A stretch of 64,000 bases of DNA from assembly GCA_001664505.1 (NCBI GenBank), contig CP011806.1, forward strand, positions 4,938,551 through 5,002,550, given 5' to 3'. The stretch is from Acidobacteria bacterium Mor1 (GTDB taxonomy: Bacteria > Acidobacteriota > Polarisedimenticolia > Polarisedimenticolales > Polarisedimenticolaceae). Below, one piece after another: positions 15,814 to 24,785 of the stretch (within the stretch, counting starts at the first letter, position 1; each line of letters begins with the position of its first letter). Position numbers and translations under genes: made by a program. The notes beneath the pieces are model-generated. The model was not told the DNA's origin. It did no database searches and worked only from the letters and a program-made list of their open reading frames with translations.

Positions 15814-17237
15814 ACTACGCCGCCATCCCCGCGCTCGTGTTCGGCGCGCTCTGGCAGTCGGCCGCGATCGCTATCGTCGCCGTCCTGATGTTGCGGGGGC
15901 TTCGCATCCAGAACCCCTCGACACGCTCGACCTTGCTGTTCCTGGCCTTCCTCGCCGCAGCGATCGTCCCGCTGTGGGCCCTGATTCCGCTCGCCGATGC
16001 AACGGAACCTGTGGCTGCGCCCTTCGATGCGGGGTTCGCCGGCAGGGTTCCCTCCGGCGAAGCGCCGGAACGGGGCACCGCGGCGCCGACCGGTTTGCCG
16101 CAGTCCTTTTCTTTCTCCGGCGCCGGCCGTTTGCTGGCAATGATCTGGACCGTGGGAACCCTCCTCGGGGCAACACGCCTGATCGGCGATTGGATGGCCA
16201 TCCGCCGCTTGCGTCGAGCCGGCCGCTCCCTGGGTCGATCCGGCGACCTCGAGGTGCTGGCCGTCCCCTCGCTTCCGGGGCCGATGGCGGCCGGCATCCT
16301 GCGCAAGGTCATCCTGCTGCCCGAAGCCTGGGTCCACGAGGAAGGCTCGGCCGAGTTCGGCTGGGCGATGGCCCACGAGCGTGCTCACCACCTCCGCCGC
16401 GACCTGCTCGCCCACGCGGTCGAGGCGGTGCTGCTTTGCGCCTTCTGGTGGAACCCGGTACTGCACCGGCTTCGCAAGGAGATCGAGGCCCAGCGAGAGA
16501 TGGCCTGTGACGATCAAGCGGTGCTCGAGTGCCGGGATCCCCAGGGCTACGCCTCGGCGTTGATTACCTGCGCCGAGTTCGCTCTGGCCGCCCGGAGCGC
16601 ACGTACTCGGCCCATGGCGCTCGGCGCCGCTTCCGCCGGATCCCAACTGGCTCGGCGGGTCGAACGTCTGCTGGACGGCGGCTATCGCATCCACCGTGGC
16701 AGGGCGCGGGGACCCGCGGCCGCCGCCCTCTCGGGCATTGCCGCCGCATGCCTGGTCTCCGCCGCGGCGGCGCCGCCGATCGAGGTTCTCGACCCGACCC
16801 GCGAAACCGTCGATGGCGTCGCGGAACAGCGGAACCGAGCGTCATCGGGGCGCGATCTCGTGCGGGCCGCCGTCGTGGGAGATCTGGCGGAAGCGCGGAG
16901 GCTTCTGTCCCGGGGCGCGGACATCGATGCGGTGCTCGAACTCGACGGCACCCCGCTGATCGCCGCGGTCAATCAGGGGAACCGGGTGTCGGCGCGCTGG
17001 TTGATCTCCCAGGGCGCCGATGTCGATGCCTACGCCCTCTACGACGAAACGGCTCTGATATCTGCGGTGCGCCGGGGAGACCTCCCGATGGTCCGCCTCT
17101 TGCTCGACGCCGGAGCCGACCCCGACCTCGCCGCAGCGACGCAGCACGGTTACTACCGGACGCCCATGGGCGAGGCCGGGCGCCTGCGCCGCGATGACAT
17201 CGCGGATCTCCTGATCCGCTACGGCGCGCGGCCATAG
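15810..17237 (+). CDS. BlaR1-like M56 membrane metallopeptidase with C-terminal ankyrin repeats
   Basis: This 475-residue protein starts with GTG overlapping the blaI stop. N-terminal hydrophobic helices (about residues 5-25, 33-55, 105-125) are followed by the M56 catalytic segment WAMAHERAHHLRRDLLAH (His189, Glu190, His193) and the family motif EAQREMACDDQAV. BlaR1 normally ends in a penicillin-binding sensor; here a helix near 305-325 leads instead into three to four ankyrin repeats (about 350-475: GDLAEARRLLSRGADID, GNRVSARWLISQGADVD, GDLPMVRLLLDAGADPD). The protein is therefore a signal-transducing protease with an unusual protein-binding sensor. The topology of the ankyrin part is inferred to be extracytoplasmic. 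Confidence 0.85.
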   Translation: MNYAAIPALVFGALWQSAAIAIVAVLMLRGLRIQNPSTRSTLLFLAFLAAAIVPLWALIPLADATEPVAAPFDAGFAGRVPSGEAPERGTAAPTGLPQSFSFSGAGRLLAMIWTVGTLLGATRLIGDWMAIRRLRRAGRSLGRSGDLEVLAVPSLPGPMAAGILRKVILLPEAWVHEEGSAEFGWAMAHERAHHLRRDLLAHAVEAVLLCAFWWNPVLHRLRKEIEAQREMACDDQAVLECRDPQGYASALITCAEFALAARSARTRPMALGAASAGSQLARRVERLLDGGYRIHRGRARGPAAAALSGIAAACLVSAAAAPPIEVLDPTRETVDGVAEQRNRASSGRDLVRAAVVGDLAEARRLLSRGADIDAVLELDGTPLIAAVNQGNRVSARWLISQGADVDAYALYDETALISAVRRGDLPMVRLLLDAGADPDLAAATQHGYYRTPMGEAGRLRRDDIADLLIRYGARP

Positions 17238-17275
17238 CGCGTCGCCGCCGGCAGTTCCGGAACTGGAGGACCCCT

Positions 17276-18964
17276 ATGAGCGAGTTCATGCGAATCCCGT
17301 TGTTCGTCCTGTTGCTGGCGGCGTTGTTTGCCCCTGCGGTCCAGGGCCGGGCGCTCACCGACGAACAGTGGCGTGAGGACATCGACGCCGCGGTCGCCCA
17401 CATCCTGGAGAATCATCCCCGGCCCTTCGCCACCGGCTCCCGCGAGACCTTCGAGTCGCTCCATGCCGCCCTGCTCAGGGATGTGCCCGGACTCGCGGAC
17501 CGGGATGTGGCGCTGCGCCTCGCGGCGCTGGTCGCCGTCATCGAGGATGGGCACACGCGCCTGGCGCTGCCCCGGGGATTGCCGCGTCTGGCACACAACC
17601 CGGCGCACCACCGTGACGATCCCGCCCATCCGGCGCTGCTCTTCGGAAGCCTGCCTTTTCGCTTCTACCGTTTCGAGGAGGGGCTGTACATCGTCGAGAC
17701 CATCGCCGGGTACGAACCCTACCTGGGTGCCCGGGTCCTGGCTTTCGGCTCCAGCGATGTCGATGCGGCTCTCGCTGCCGTGGAGCCGATCCTCTACGCC
17801 GAGAACGAGCATGGCGCGAGGTTGCTGGCCGCGGACCGGTTGTCCCTGCCCGACGTCCTGATGCACTTCGGGCTCGTGGAGGACAGCGGACCGGTTTCCC
17901 TGGTCCTGCAGCGGCCTGGACAAGAACCCGAGACGTTGCGGGTTCCGCCCTACGAAGACGCCGAGAACCCGGAGCCGGTCGGACCCCGATATGACGAGGT
18001 GCCCTTCGCCCGGCAGTACCCGGATCGCAAGCGCTGGCACGCCCAGGTGCCGGGCAAGAAAGCCTGGTACGTCCAACTCGACGAGATCGAGATGTTCCCC
18101 GACACACCGACTGCCGACTTCTTCGCCGAGGCGCTGGACCAGGCCCGGCGTCACCGCGCGGACAGGTTGCTCCTCGATCTGCGCTCCAACACCGGTGGCT
18201 CCGGGTCGTTCAACGCCGCCATCGTCAACGCCCTGGCTCGCAGCGAGTACAACGCCTACGGCAGGCTGTTCGTGTTGACCGGCCGTGAGACCTTCTCCGC
18301 CGCCAGCATGTTGATGGTGGCGCTGGAGGAGTACGTCAACGCGATCTTCGTGGGGGAACCCTCCGGCGCGCGGCCCACGACCTACGGCGACCCGCGCCGG
18401 CTCCGGCTTCCCCACAGCGGGTTGACCCTGCGCACCTCGACACTGGTCTGGCCGTCATCCTTCGCCGGAGACTTTCGCGAGTTCATCGAAACCCATGTCG
18501 ATGCGCCTCCCACCGCCGCGGACTTCTTCGCCGGCCGGGATCCGGCCATCGAGGCGGTGTTGGCCTACGAGCCGCCCCGGGGGCCGGTGGCGCAAATGGT
18601 GGAGCTGTTCGAGAAGGACAAGCTGCAATCGGGCCTGATCCGCTTCTTCACCTGGCTGCGGAGCCCGGTCGATGGATCCCACGCCGGTGCCGTCGATGAT
18701 CTGATCGTTCAGGGGCACCGCTATCTCGACGACGGCCAGCAGACCAAGGGGCGATTCATGATGTCGATGGCGCGCGACTACTACCCGGCGAACGCGGCGG
18801 CCAGGGTCGGACTGGGCCGGGCGATGGAACTCGGTGGAGACGCCGAGAGCGCCAGGGAGCGCTACCGCGAAGCCCTGGAGCTGGCCCCGGACTTCGAGCC
18901 CGCCCGCAAGGCGTTGGCGCGGCTGGACGCCGGCGACGAGCCGGAGGCTGATGTCCGCCGTTGA
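17276..18964 (+). CDS. Secreted S41-peptidase-like protein with C-terminal TPR
   Basis: This 562-residue protein starts at ATG 17276, with GGAGG six bases upstream. A signal peptide covers residues ~1-26 (ending VQG). The core resembles C-terminal-processing (tail-specific) peptidases: DRLLLDLRSNTGGSG, then GRETFSAASMLMVALEEY with Ser341 or Ser344 in the nucleophile position, then GEPSGARPTTYGDPRRLRLPHSG. The usual PDZ domain is not obvious. The last ~60 residues form a tetratricopeptide-like pair (ARVGLGRAMELGGDAESARERYREALELAPDF). It lies 38 nt after the ankyrin-M56 gene in the same direction, so it may be part of that regulon. The substrate is unknown. Confidence 0.8.
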   Translation: MSEFMRIPLFVLLLAALFAPAVQGRALTDEQWREDIDAAVAHILENHPRPFATGSRETFESLHAALLRDVPGLADRDVALRLAALVAVIEDGHTRLALPRGLPRLAHNPAHHRDDPAHPALLFGSLPFRFYRFEEGLYIVETIAGYEPYLGARVLAFGSSDVDAALAAVEPILYAENEHGARLLAADRLSLPDVLMHFGLVEDSGPVSLVLQRPGQEPETLRVPPYEDAENPEPVGPRYDEVPFARQYPDRKRWHAQVPGKKAWYVQLDEIEMFPDTPTADFFAEALDQARRHRADRLLLDLRSNTGGSGSFNAAIVNALARSEYNAYGRLFVLTGRETFSAASMLMVALEEYVNAIFVGEPSGARPTTYGDPRRLRLPHSGLTLRTSTLVWPSSFAGDFREFIETHVDAPPTAADFFAGRDPAIEAVLAYEPPRGPVAQMVELFEKDKLQSGLIRFFTWLRSPVDGSHAGAVDDLIVQGHRYLDDGQQTKGRFMMSMARDYYPANAAARVGLGRAMELGGDAESARERYREALELAPDFEPARKALARLDAGDEPEADVRR

Positions 18965-18985
18965 ACTCCGGTTGGGCGATCCGGG

Positions 18986-19687
18986 TCAGGGGAGCGGCGC
19001 GCGAAGCTCGGCGACGAGTTTCAGAGCGCGGGACACCAGCGGGCGCATGGGAGGCAAACGGCTGACGCGAACCAGCCGCACCACCAGATCCCCGGTCTGC
19101 TCGATCAGACGATAGGTCCGGGCGCAGTCCCTGGAGTCGTCGTGGATCCAGTAGAGGATGATCCCCATCTGGTAGGTCCAGAGAAGTTCCGGGAGTTCCT
19201 GCGCCAGCTTGCCGGTCACCTTGGTCGACGAACCCTCGACCACACGGGTGAGCAGCTCGATCGATTCCAGGCGGACCGGGGCGGACTCGTGGCTGAAGGG
19301 ACTCAGCGGGCTCTTGGGGTCCGCTGCGGTCTTGAACAGCTGTCCGGCGAAGTGATGGTAGGGCTGGCTGGTTTCGATCTTGGCGGCCAGCACGCCGATC
19401 AGCCGGTTCTTGAGGTCGGTTTCGCTCTCCAACAACGGATCGCACGCCGCCAGATGGTCCTGGTGGCTCCGCGCGTAGTAGGCATGGATCAGGTGGTCCT
19501 TGGAGGCGAAGTAGTAGTACGTGTTCCCCAGGGATACGCCGGCCTCGTTGGCGATGGCGCGCATGGTGGTTGCGTCGTAGCCGCGCTCACGGAACATCGC
19601 CAGGGCGCACTCCAGAATGCGGCCCCGAGTCTGCTCCCCCTTGCGCGTCTTCGTCGATCCTTCCGTTGCGGTCATCGGAATCATCAT
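18986..19687 (-). CDS. TetR-family repressor
   Basis: The 233-residue protein has the N-terminal TetR domain: RGRILECALAMFRERGYDATTMRAIANEAGVSLGNTYYYFASKDHLIHAYY. A helical ligand-binding domain of normal length follows. ATG 19687 (GGAG about nine bases upstream) is the favoured start; ATGs at 19684 and 19675 are alternatives. The gene overlaps the 3' end of the preceding SRPBCC gene by about 100 nt and is therefore cotranscribed with it. Two long GAAC-N2-GTTC palindromes flank the operon promoter, so this protein is the obvious autorepressor. Confidence 0.88.
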   Translation of the reverse strand: MMIPMTATEGSTKTRKGEQTRGRILECALAMFRERGYDATTMRAIANEAGVSLGNTYYYFASKDHLIHAYYARSHQDHLAACDPLLESETDLKNRLIGVLAAKIETSQPYHHFAGQLFKTAADPKSPLSPFSHESAPVRLESIELLTRVVEGSSTKVTGKLAQELPELLWTYQMGIILYWIHDDSRDCARTYRLIEQTGDLVVRLVRVSRLPPMRPLVSRALKLVAELRAPLP

Positions 19688-20684
19688 ACCCGGGTGCTCC
19701 AGCGGCTGCCTCGGACTCGCGCTGAACCTGCTCCAGGACCCGTTGATGAATCTCCCCGATGATCGGGTCGGACCACATTCCCCAGTAGAGTTGCGGGCCC
19801 ATTCTGAGCTCATACCAGGTCGTGCCGGTGAGCCGGGTGCGGCCACCCGGCAACCCGGTCAGCAGGAACTGGCCGCGCTTGCTCTGCATTCCTTCCATCA
19901 GGTGCTCGGCGTGGACTTTCTTGTACGGGCTCCACTCATGCATGGTCGGTGGCTGTTGAGTGACGTCGAAGGCGAGTCTCCGCGGCGGCTCCCAGACGGT
20001 GATCGGTTCGATGAAGGGTCCGGTGGAGAACTCGCAGTAACGCACCGCGCCGACCCCCGTCCCGTCCAGCCGGGCGCGCAAGGGGTGGGCGATCCCGATG
20101 TGAAACAGCCAGCGCTCGGGGGGCGGCAGTTCACCGAAGGCGATCACCGATTGCCAGACCACCTCCGGAGGGGCATCGATTTCGATCGACGTGGCCACCT
20201 CACGCAGGTGCCAGTTCTGTTCACGGGGTGCACTGCCCAGGATCAGGGGCAACAGCACGATCAAGGTCAGCGAGACTCCGCGGCTGATTCGAGCGTCGCT
20301 GATCGCATGACCGAGCCCGGCCCCGAAGACCGCGAGGCCGCCGGTCAGCGGCACGGCCATGAGCAGGCAGACGACGCCCTCCCAGGCGAAGGCCAACAGG
20401 ACGATGCCCACGTTCGCCTGGGTCCAGAAGGCGCACCAGAGCGACGACTTGAAGCGAAAGAGCTGCCGGTAGTTGAGCACCAGGGTCGAAGAGAGGGCCA
20501 TGGCGAAGGGAGTGCCGAGAAAAAGCGCCCAACCGTAGTTGGTGTTCAGCTTCACCAGGAATCCGAACAGCAACAACCCGATCAGCGTGCCCACCAGGGA
20601 GCAAAGCCAGATGTTGGCCGGCGGTGCCGGAGGTCGGTGATCGGGACCGGTGTTCATCAAGCCCGCAGGGGAGTAGTCCGGCAT
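19587..20684 (-). CDS. Polytopic membrane protein with C-terminal SRPBCC (polyketide-cyclase-like) domain
   Basis: The 365-residue protein starts at ATG 20684, with AGAGG six bases upstream. The N-terminal half has four to five membrane helices (IWLCSLVGTLIGLLLFGFL, WALFLGTPFAMALSS and others, to about residue 165). The C-terminal half begins VATSIEIDAPPEVVWQSVIAF and has the START/SRPBCC pattern (GAVRYCEFSTGPFIEPITVWEPPRRLAFDV..., GGRTRLTGTTWYEL), a hydrophobic-ligand-binding fold. It is first gene of a two-gene operon with the TetR repressor, suggesting induction by a hydrophobic compound or lipid. The function is otherwise unknown. Confidence 0.75.
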   Translation of the reverse strand: MPDYSPAGLMNTGPDHRPPAPPANIWLCSLVGTLIGLLLFGFLVKLNTNYGWALFLGTPFAMALSSTLVLNYRQLFRFKSSLWCAFWTQANVGIVLLAFAWEGVVCLLMAVPLTGGLAVFGAGLGHAISDARISRGVSLTLIVLLPLILGSAPREQNWHLREVATSIEIDAPPEVVWQSVIAFGELPPPERWLFHIGIAHPLRARLDGTGVGAVRYCEFSTGPFIEPITVWEPPRRLAFDVTQQPPTMHEWSPYKKVHAEHLMEGMQSKRGQFLLTGLPGGRTRLTGTTWYELRMGPQLYWGMWSDPIIGEIHQRVLEQVQRESEAAAGAPGYDDSDDRNGRIDEDAQGGADSGPHSGVRPGDVP

Positions 20685-20691
20685 GGGAAGC

Positions 20692-20717
20692 CTCTTTTTG
20701 AACGTGTTCAAAAAGAG
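20692..20717 (-). promoter_or_regulatory. TetR operator 1 (downstream of -10)
   Basis: A perfect 12-bp inverted repeat: CTCTTTTTGAAC, centre GT, GTTCAAAAAGAG. It overlaps the last bases of the -10 and the expected transcription start of the SRPBCC-tetR operon, so binding would block RNA polymerase. Confidence 0.75.
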
Positions 20718-20744
20718 TATCGGGCGAGCGAGGGCCGGCGTCAA
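20716..20744 (-). promoter_or_regulatory. Sigma-70 promoter of the SRPBCC-tetR operon
   Basis: On the minus strand: -35 TTGACG (20744-20739), 17-nt spacer, -10 GATACT (20721-20716). It is the best sigma-70 promoter in the window and lies exactly between the two palindromic operators. Confidence 0.75.
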
Positions 20745-20747
20745 TCA

Positions 20748-20770
20748 TTTTTTGAACGCGTTCAGAAAAA
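20748..20770 (-). promoter_or_regulatory. TetR operator 2 (upstream of -35)
   Basis: TTTTTTGAAC-GC-GTTCAGAAAAA, the same core as operator 1 with one mismatch in the arms. Its centre lies 54 bp from the centre of operator 1. It sits just upstream of the -35 element and 11 bp from the end of the ABC permease gene. Confidence 0.65.
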
Positions 20771-20781
20771 GCCCTAAGGCG

Positions 20782-23322
20782 CTAGTTTTCCCGCAGAACC
20801 TCGACGGGTCGCCGCCCCAAGGCGCGCAGGCTGGCTCCGATGCCCGCAGCCACCGCGAGCACCACGGTTCCAATCACGGCGACCCAGGGAGCGGGGGTGG
20901 CCCAGGTCCAGGGGACGTTCATCCAGTAGACCAGGATCGCCCAGGAGAGCAGCGTGCCGCCGAGGGCGCCGATCGCTCCCGCGACCAGCCCGATCAGGCC
21001 GTACTCCACGGTGTAGACCGAGACGACTCCCGAGCGGGTCATGCCGATCGCCTTGAGCAGCGCCACCTCACGGCCGCGCCGGATGGTCCCGGCGCTGACC
21101 ACACCGCCGAGAATCAGGATCCCCGCGATCACGGTGAAGGCGCCGAGCAGCTGCACACCCAGGCCGGCCTGGCCCAACACCTCGACGATGCGGTCCAGCA
21201 CCTGGCGCACCTGGATCACGGTGACGTTGGGGAAGTCGGCGGCGAGCACGTCCTGCATCTTCTGCTCGTTGCCGTCGGGGAAGCGGGCGGTGGCGACCAG
21301 GAACTGGGGCGCCTCTTCCAGCACCCCCGGTTCCACCAGCAGGAAGAAGTTGACGGCGAAGGATTCCCAGTCGACCTCGCGGATGCTGGTCACGTGCAGG
21401 GTGATCGGCACACCCTGGACGTCGAAGACCAACACCGATCCGACGTCGGCCCCCATGTCCTCGGCGAACTCCCGTTCGACGCTGACCTCAGGAAGGCTCT
21501 CGTCGGAGAACCACTTGCCCCGCAGGATCTCGTTGCTCTCGGGAAGGTCGGCCTGGTAGGTCAACCGCTGTTCCCGGGTCAGTACCCAGCGGTTGCGGGG
21601 TTCGTCTTTGGGGATCTGTTCCACCAGGGACTCGACGCCGACACCGTCGACCGAGACCAGCCGGGAGTTGACCATCGGCACCGAGGTGATGTCCAGGGCG
21701 CCGTTGTCGTTCAGTAGCCCCTCGACGCCGTCCCACTGCGAGGGTTGGATATCGACCATGAACGCCGTCGGCGCGTCGTCGGGCAGGTCGGCGTTGAGCT
21801 GGCCGCCGAGCCTCGTTTCGATCAGGTACATGGTCAGCACCACGACGACGCCCAGCCCCAGGGCGACAATGGCGCCGAGGGTGCCCGCACCGGGGCGGGC
21901 CAACGCCGCCAGGCCGTGCCGCAGCCAGACCTTCGAAAAACTCCGGGGTGCTCCGGCGACCAGCCGGGCCGTGAGCCAGGCCCCGAGCGCCAGAACCACG
22001 CCGCTGGCCAGCAGACCGCCGGTGAATTGCGCCGCGAGCAGCCAGGACCCTGACTGCAGCAGTGCCGTGACGAACAGCCCCGCCAGCAGCACTCCGCCCA
22101 CGCCGTAGCGCAGGGCCGGGCTCACCGGCAGCGGGGCCGCGTCCCGGCGAAAGACGAAGGCCGGGGGCACCCGCCGCACGGTCAGGAGCGGCGGCAGGCT
22201 GAAGAGCAACGCCACGCCGACCCCGAGCAGCACGCCGCGCAGGATGGCGAAGGGCTGCCAGACCTCGATCACGTAGGTCGGGAAGACGCGGGTCAGGAAT
22301 GCCGGGGCCAGGGACTGCAGGCCCACGGCGACCACCGCGCCGATGACGCTCCCGGCCAATCCGAGCAGCACCGTCTGTCCCAGGTAGAGCGCCAGGATCT
22401 CGCGAGGGCGCAGACCGAGGCACTTGAGAATCGCGATCGAGTCCATCCGGCTCTGAAGCCAGGCCCGAACGGTCTGGCCCACGCCGAGCCCGCCGACGAG
22501 CAGCGACAACAGCGCGACCAGGGAGAGGAACCGTTCGGCCCGCTCCAGTCCGCGGCGCAGTCCCGGCTGAGCCTCGGCGTAGGTCTCGACCTTCATGTAC
22601 TCGACGTCGGGTAGCTGCAGCCGGACCTGCCTTGCGGCAGCGCGTACACCGTCGGCGTCGGTGCCGGGGAGGCGCACCAGCGCCCGGTACTTGATGCGGC
22701 TGCCGGTGGCCTCGAGGCCGGTGCGATCGACGCCGGCTTGAGACAGGAACACCCGCGGTGCCACCGAGGTGAAGGAGATGTTGACCTTGTCCGGTTCGGA
22801 AAGCACCGCCCCGGCGATGACGAAGGACTCGCCCCCGACCCGCAGGGCATCGCCGATGGCCAGGCCCATCGGCTCCAGCATTCCCTGGGCGACCACGACG
22901 CTCCGCGCGTCAAGCAGGTCGTGGAGCACTCCCGCCGGTTCCAGTTCCAGCTCGCCGTAGAAGGGGTAGGGGGGCGCGACCACCTTGAGTTCGGCCAGGC
23001 GGGACTTGCCCGGCTGGGATCCGCCGTCGGCGGCGACGACGCTGACGAACTCCTTGAGGTCGACCCGTTCGGTCGCTGGGCCGAGGTCCGCGAGGATCCC
23101 GTCCAGCTCGGCGGGCAGCGGGCGGCGGCTCTCCACCGCCAGGTCCGCCGCCAGGAGCTCCCGGGCCTTGGAGCGCAGTCCCCGTTCCATTCCGTCGGAG
23201 AGCCCGGCCACGGCGATCACCGCCGCCACCCCCACCGCCAGGCAGAGGACGAAGAACACCAGACGCCCCGCCGAACCGCGCAGCTCCCGTGTCAGGTACC
23301 GCAGGTAGAGGCTCCCGTTCAC
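20782..23322 (-). CDS. ybbP: ABC transporter permease, FtsX/YbbP type
   Basis: This 846-residue protein has the layout of the YbbP group: an N-terminal helix ([22 protein letters not shown]), a large extracytoplasmic MacB-like domain, a set of helices ([39 protein letters not shown]) and a second FtsX unit near the C-terminus ([38 protein letters not shown]). The start is GTG 23322, overlapping the ATPase stop by 4 nt (GTGA). This type of exporter is often encoded next to the TesA esterase, and a TesA-like gene lies divergently next door here. A role in moving or extracting lipid-like molecules from the envelope is inferred. Confidence 0.88.
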   Translation of the reverse strand: MNGSLYLRYLTRELRGSAGRLVFFVLCLAVGVAAVIAVAGLSDGMERGLRSKARELLAADLAVESRRPLPAELDGILADLGPATERVDLKEFVSVVAADGGSQPGKSRLAELKVVAPPYPFYGELELEPAGVLHDLLDARSVVVAQGMLEPMGLAIGDALRVGGESFVIAGAVLSEPDKVNISFTSVAPRVFLSQAGVDRTGLEATGSRIKYRALVRLPGTDADGVRAAARQVRLQLPDVEYMKVETYAEAQPGLRRGLERAERFLSLVALLSLLVGGLGVGQTVRAWLQSRMDSIAILKCLGLRPREILALYLGQTVLLGLAGSVIGAVVAVGLQSLAPAFLTRVFPTYVIEVWQPFAILRGVLLGVGVALLFSLPPLLTVRRVPPAFVFRRDAAPLPVSPALRYGVGGVLLAGLFVTALLQSGSWLLAAQFTGGLLASGVVLALGAWLTARLVAGAPRSFSKVWLRHGLAALARPGAGTLGAIVALGLGVVVVLTMYLIETRLGGQLNADLPDDAPTAFMVDIQPSQWDGVEGLLNDNGALDITSVPMVNSRLVSVDGVGVESLVEQIPKDEPRNRWVLTREQRLTYQADLPESNEILRGKWFSDESLPEVSVEREFAEDMGADVGSVLVFDVQGVPITLHVTSIREVDWESFAVNFFLLVEPGVLEEAPQFLVATARFPDGNEQKMQDVLAADFPNVTVIQVRQVLDRIVEVLGQAGLGVQLLGAFTVIAGILILGGVVSAGTIRRGREVALLKAIGMTRSGVVSVYTVEYGLIGLVAGAIGALGGTLLSWAILVYWMNVPWTWATPAPWVAVIGTVVLAVAAGIGASLRALGRRPVEVLREN

Positions 23323-24017
23323 GTGAGCACTTCCTCCCGGGCGGCGTCTCGATCCAGCCGTCCGTCCCGCAGCCGGATCTGCCGGCCGGCCAGGGCGCCG
23401 ACCTGCTCGTCGTGGGTCACCAGCACCATGGTGGTGCCGTGTTCGCGGCGCAGTTCGGCGAGGCGCTCCAGCACGAGCTTGCCGGTGTTGGAATCCAGGT
23501 TGCCGGTCGGTTCGTCGGCCAGCAGAATGGAGGGCTCCGGGCCGAAGGCCCGGGCCAGCGCCACCCGCTGTTGTTCACCTCCCGAAAGCTGGGAAGGATA
23601 GTGATGACCCCGATCCGAAAGCTCCACCATCTCGAGCAACCGGTCAGCCCGGGCGCCGGCATCCTTGCGCCCGTTGAGCTCCAGGGGCAGCAGGATGTTC
23701 TCCCGCGCCGTCAGGTTGCCCAGCAGCTGGAACGACTGGAACACGAAGCCGATCTTGCGCCGGCGGATCAGCGCCAGGGCGTCCTCGGACAGCGCCTGGA
23801 TCGGTTCCCCGTCGAGCAGGACCTCTCCCTCGGTGGGGCGGTCCAGGCCGGCCATCAGCGCCAGCAGGGTGGACTTGCCGCTGCCCGAGGGCCCCAGCAC
23901 GGCGACGAACTCGCCGGCGTCGATGGTCAGGTCGATCCCGTCGAGGATCGTCAGGTCCCGGCCGCCGGAGGGCAGCCGGCGGGTCAGGCGGCGCAGTTCG
24001 ATCGCGGGTGGTTTCAT
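23319..24017 (-). CDS. ybbA: ABC transporter ATP-binding protein, YbbA/LolD type
   Basis: This 232-residue ATPase has Walker [12 protein letters not shown]-loop [10 protein letters not shown], signature [14 protein letters not shown], Walker [13 protein letters not shown] and the H-loop TMVLVTHD. The length is standard. It energises the FtsX-type permease encoded 4 nt overlapping downstream. There is no Shine-Dalgarno; instead TAGAAT ends six bases before ATG 24017, pointing to a leaderless transcript. The gene diverges from the TesA-like esterase with almost no spacer, which recalls the ybbAP-tesA neighbourhood of Proteobacteria. Confidence 0.92.
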   Translation of the reverse strand: MKPPAIELRRLTRRLPSGGRDLTILDGIDLTIDAGEFVAVLGPSGSGKSTLLALMAGLDRPTEGEVLLDGEPIQALSEDALALIRRRKIGFVFQSFQLLGNLTARENILLPLELNGRKDAGARADRLLEMVELSDRGHHYPSQLSGGEQQRVALARAFGPEPSILLADEPTGNLDSNTGKLVLERLAELRREHGTTMVLVTHDEQVGALAGRQIRLRDGRLDRDAAREEVLT

Positions 24018-24023
24018 GGTTCG

Positions 24024-24029
24024 ATTCTA
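24024..24029 (-). promoter_or_regulatory. -10 element of a leaderless ybbA transcript
   Basis: TAGAAT on the minus strand followed by six bases and ATG 24017, with no ribosome binding site. Transcription would start at or next to the start codon. Confidence 0.55.
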
Positions 24030-24719
24030 GTGGCGCTGCTGTTCCTTTGCATGGCGTGTGGAGGGGCGGGAAGCGACGCCCCGGGCAACGGCGGAGCCGG
24101 CTCCGGTGGGGCCGCTGCGGATCCGGCCGATCCGGTGGCGGGTTCGGCAAGTGACGGTGACGGGCCGGTGCGGATCGTGTTTCTCGGCGACAGCCTGACC
24201 GCCGGTTTCGGCCTGGAGCAGGAGCAGGCATTCCCGGCCAGGGTCGCCGAGCGTCTCGAGGCCGCCGGCCACGAGGTGACCGTGATCAACGCCGGCACCA
24301 GCGGCGACACCACCGCCGGCGGTGCCGACCGGATCGACTGGCTGCTGCGTCAGTCGCCGGACATCGTGGTCCTGGCCCTGGGCGGCAACGACGGGCTGCG
24401 AGGCCTGGATCTGGAGATGACCGAGCGCAACCTGCGCCGGATCGTCGAGCGGAGCCAGGCGGCCGAGGCCCAGGTGCTGATGGCGGGCATGATGATGCCG
24501 CCGAACTACGGCCCGGACTACACCGAGCGGTTCCGGGCGTTGTTCCCGCGGGTCGCCGGCGATCTGGAGGTCCCGTTGATTCCGTTCTTGCTGGAGGGGG
24601 TCGGCGGGGTGCCCGAGCTGAACATGCCCGACGGCATCCACCCCACCGCCGAAGGGCACCGGAAGCTGGCCGACAACGTCATGCCCTACCTGGAACCCCT
24701 GGTCCGCGATCTGCGCTGA
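24030..24719 (+). CDS. SGNH/GDSL esterase, TesA-like
   Basis: The protein has about 229 residues if started at GTG 24030. The N-terminus is uncertain, because this gives only a short hydrophobic leader before the candidate lipobox Cys (LCMAC), and the next codons upstream lie inside the divergent ybbA start. SGNH blocks are clear: VFLGDSLTAGFG (nucleophile Ser), NAGTSGDTTAGG (Gly), LALGGNDGLRG (Asn) and DGIHPTAEGH (Asp, His). This matches arylesterase/lysophospholipase TesA. A linker rich in Gly, Ala and Asp separates the leader from the domain, consistent with an anchored lipoprotein. It probably cooperates with the YbbAP transporter in envelope lipid turnover. Confidence 0.85.
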   Translation: MALLFLCMACGGAGSDAPGNGGAGSGGAAADPADPVAGSASDGDGPVRIVFLGDSLTAGFGLEQEQAFPARVAERLEAAGHEVTVINAGTSGDTTAGGADRIDWLLRQSPDIVVLALGGNDGLRGLDLEMTERNLRRIVERSQAAEAQVLMAGMMMPPNYGPDYTERFRALFPRVAGDLEVPLIPFLLEGVGGVPELNMPDGIHPTAEGHRKLADNVMPYLEPLVRDLR

Positions 24720-24785
24720 CGAATCCGTTATCGGGATTGCGAGGCTGAACTTGCTTTCCCGTGGGCCGGGTTCGACCTTCTTCGC

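Noticed and set aside
24760..24785. GGTTCGACC as a possible tRNA T-loop
   Set aside because: No acceptor, anticodon or D-arm pairing can be built around it.
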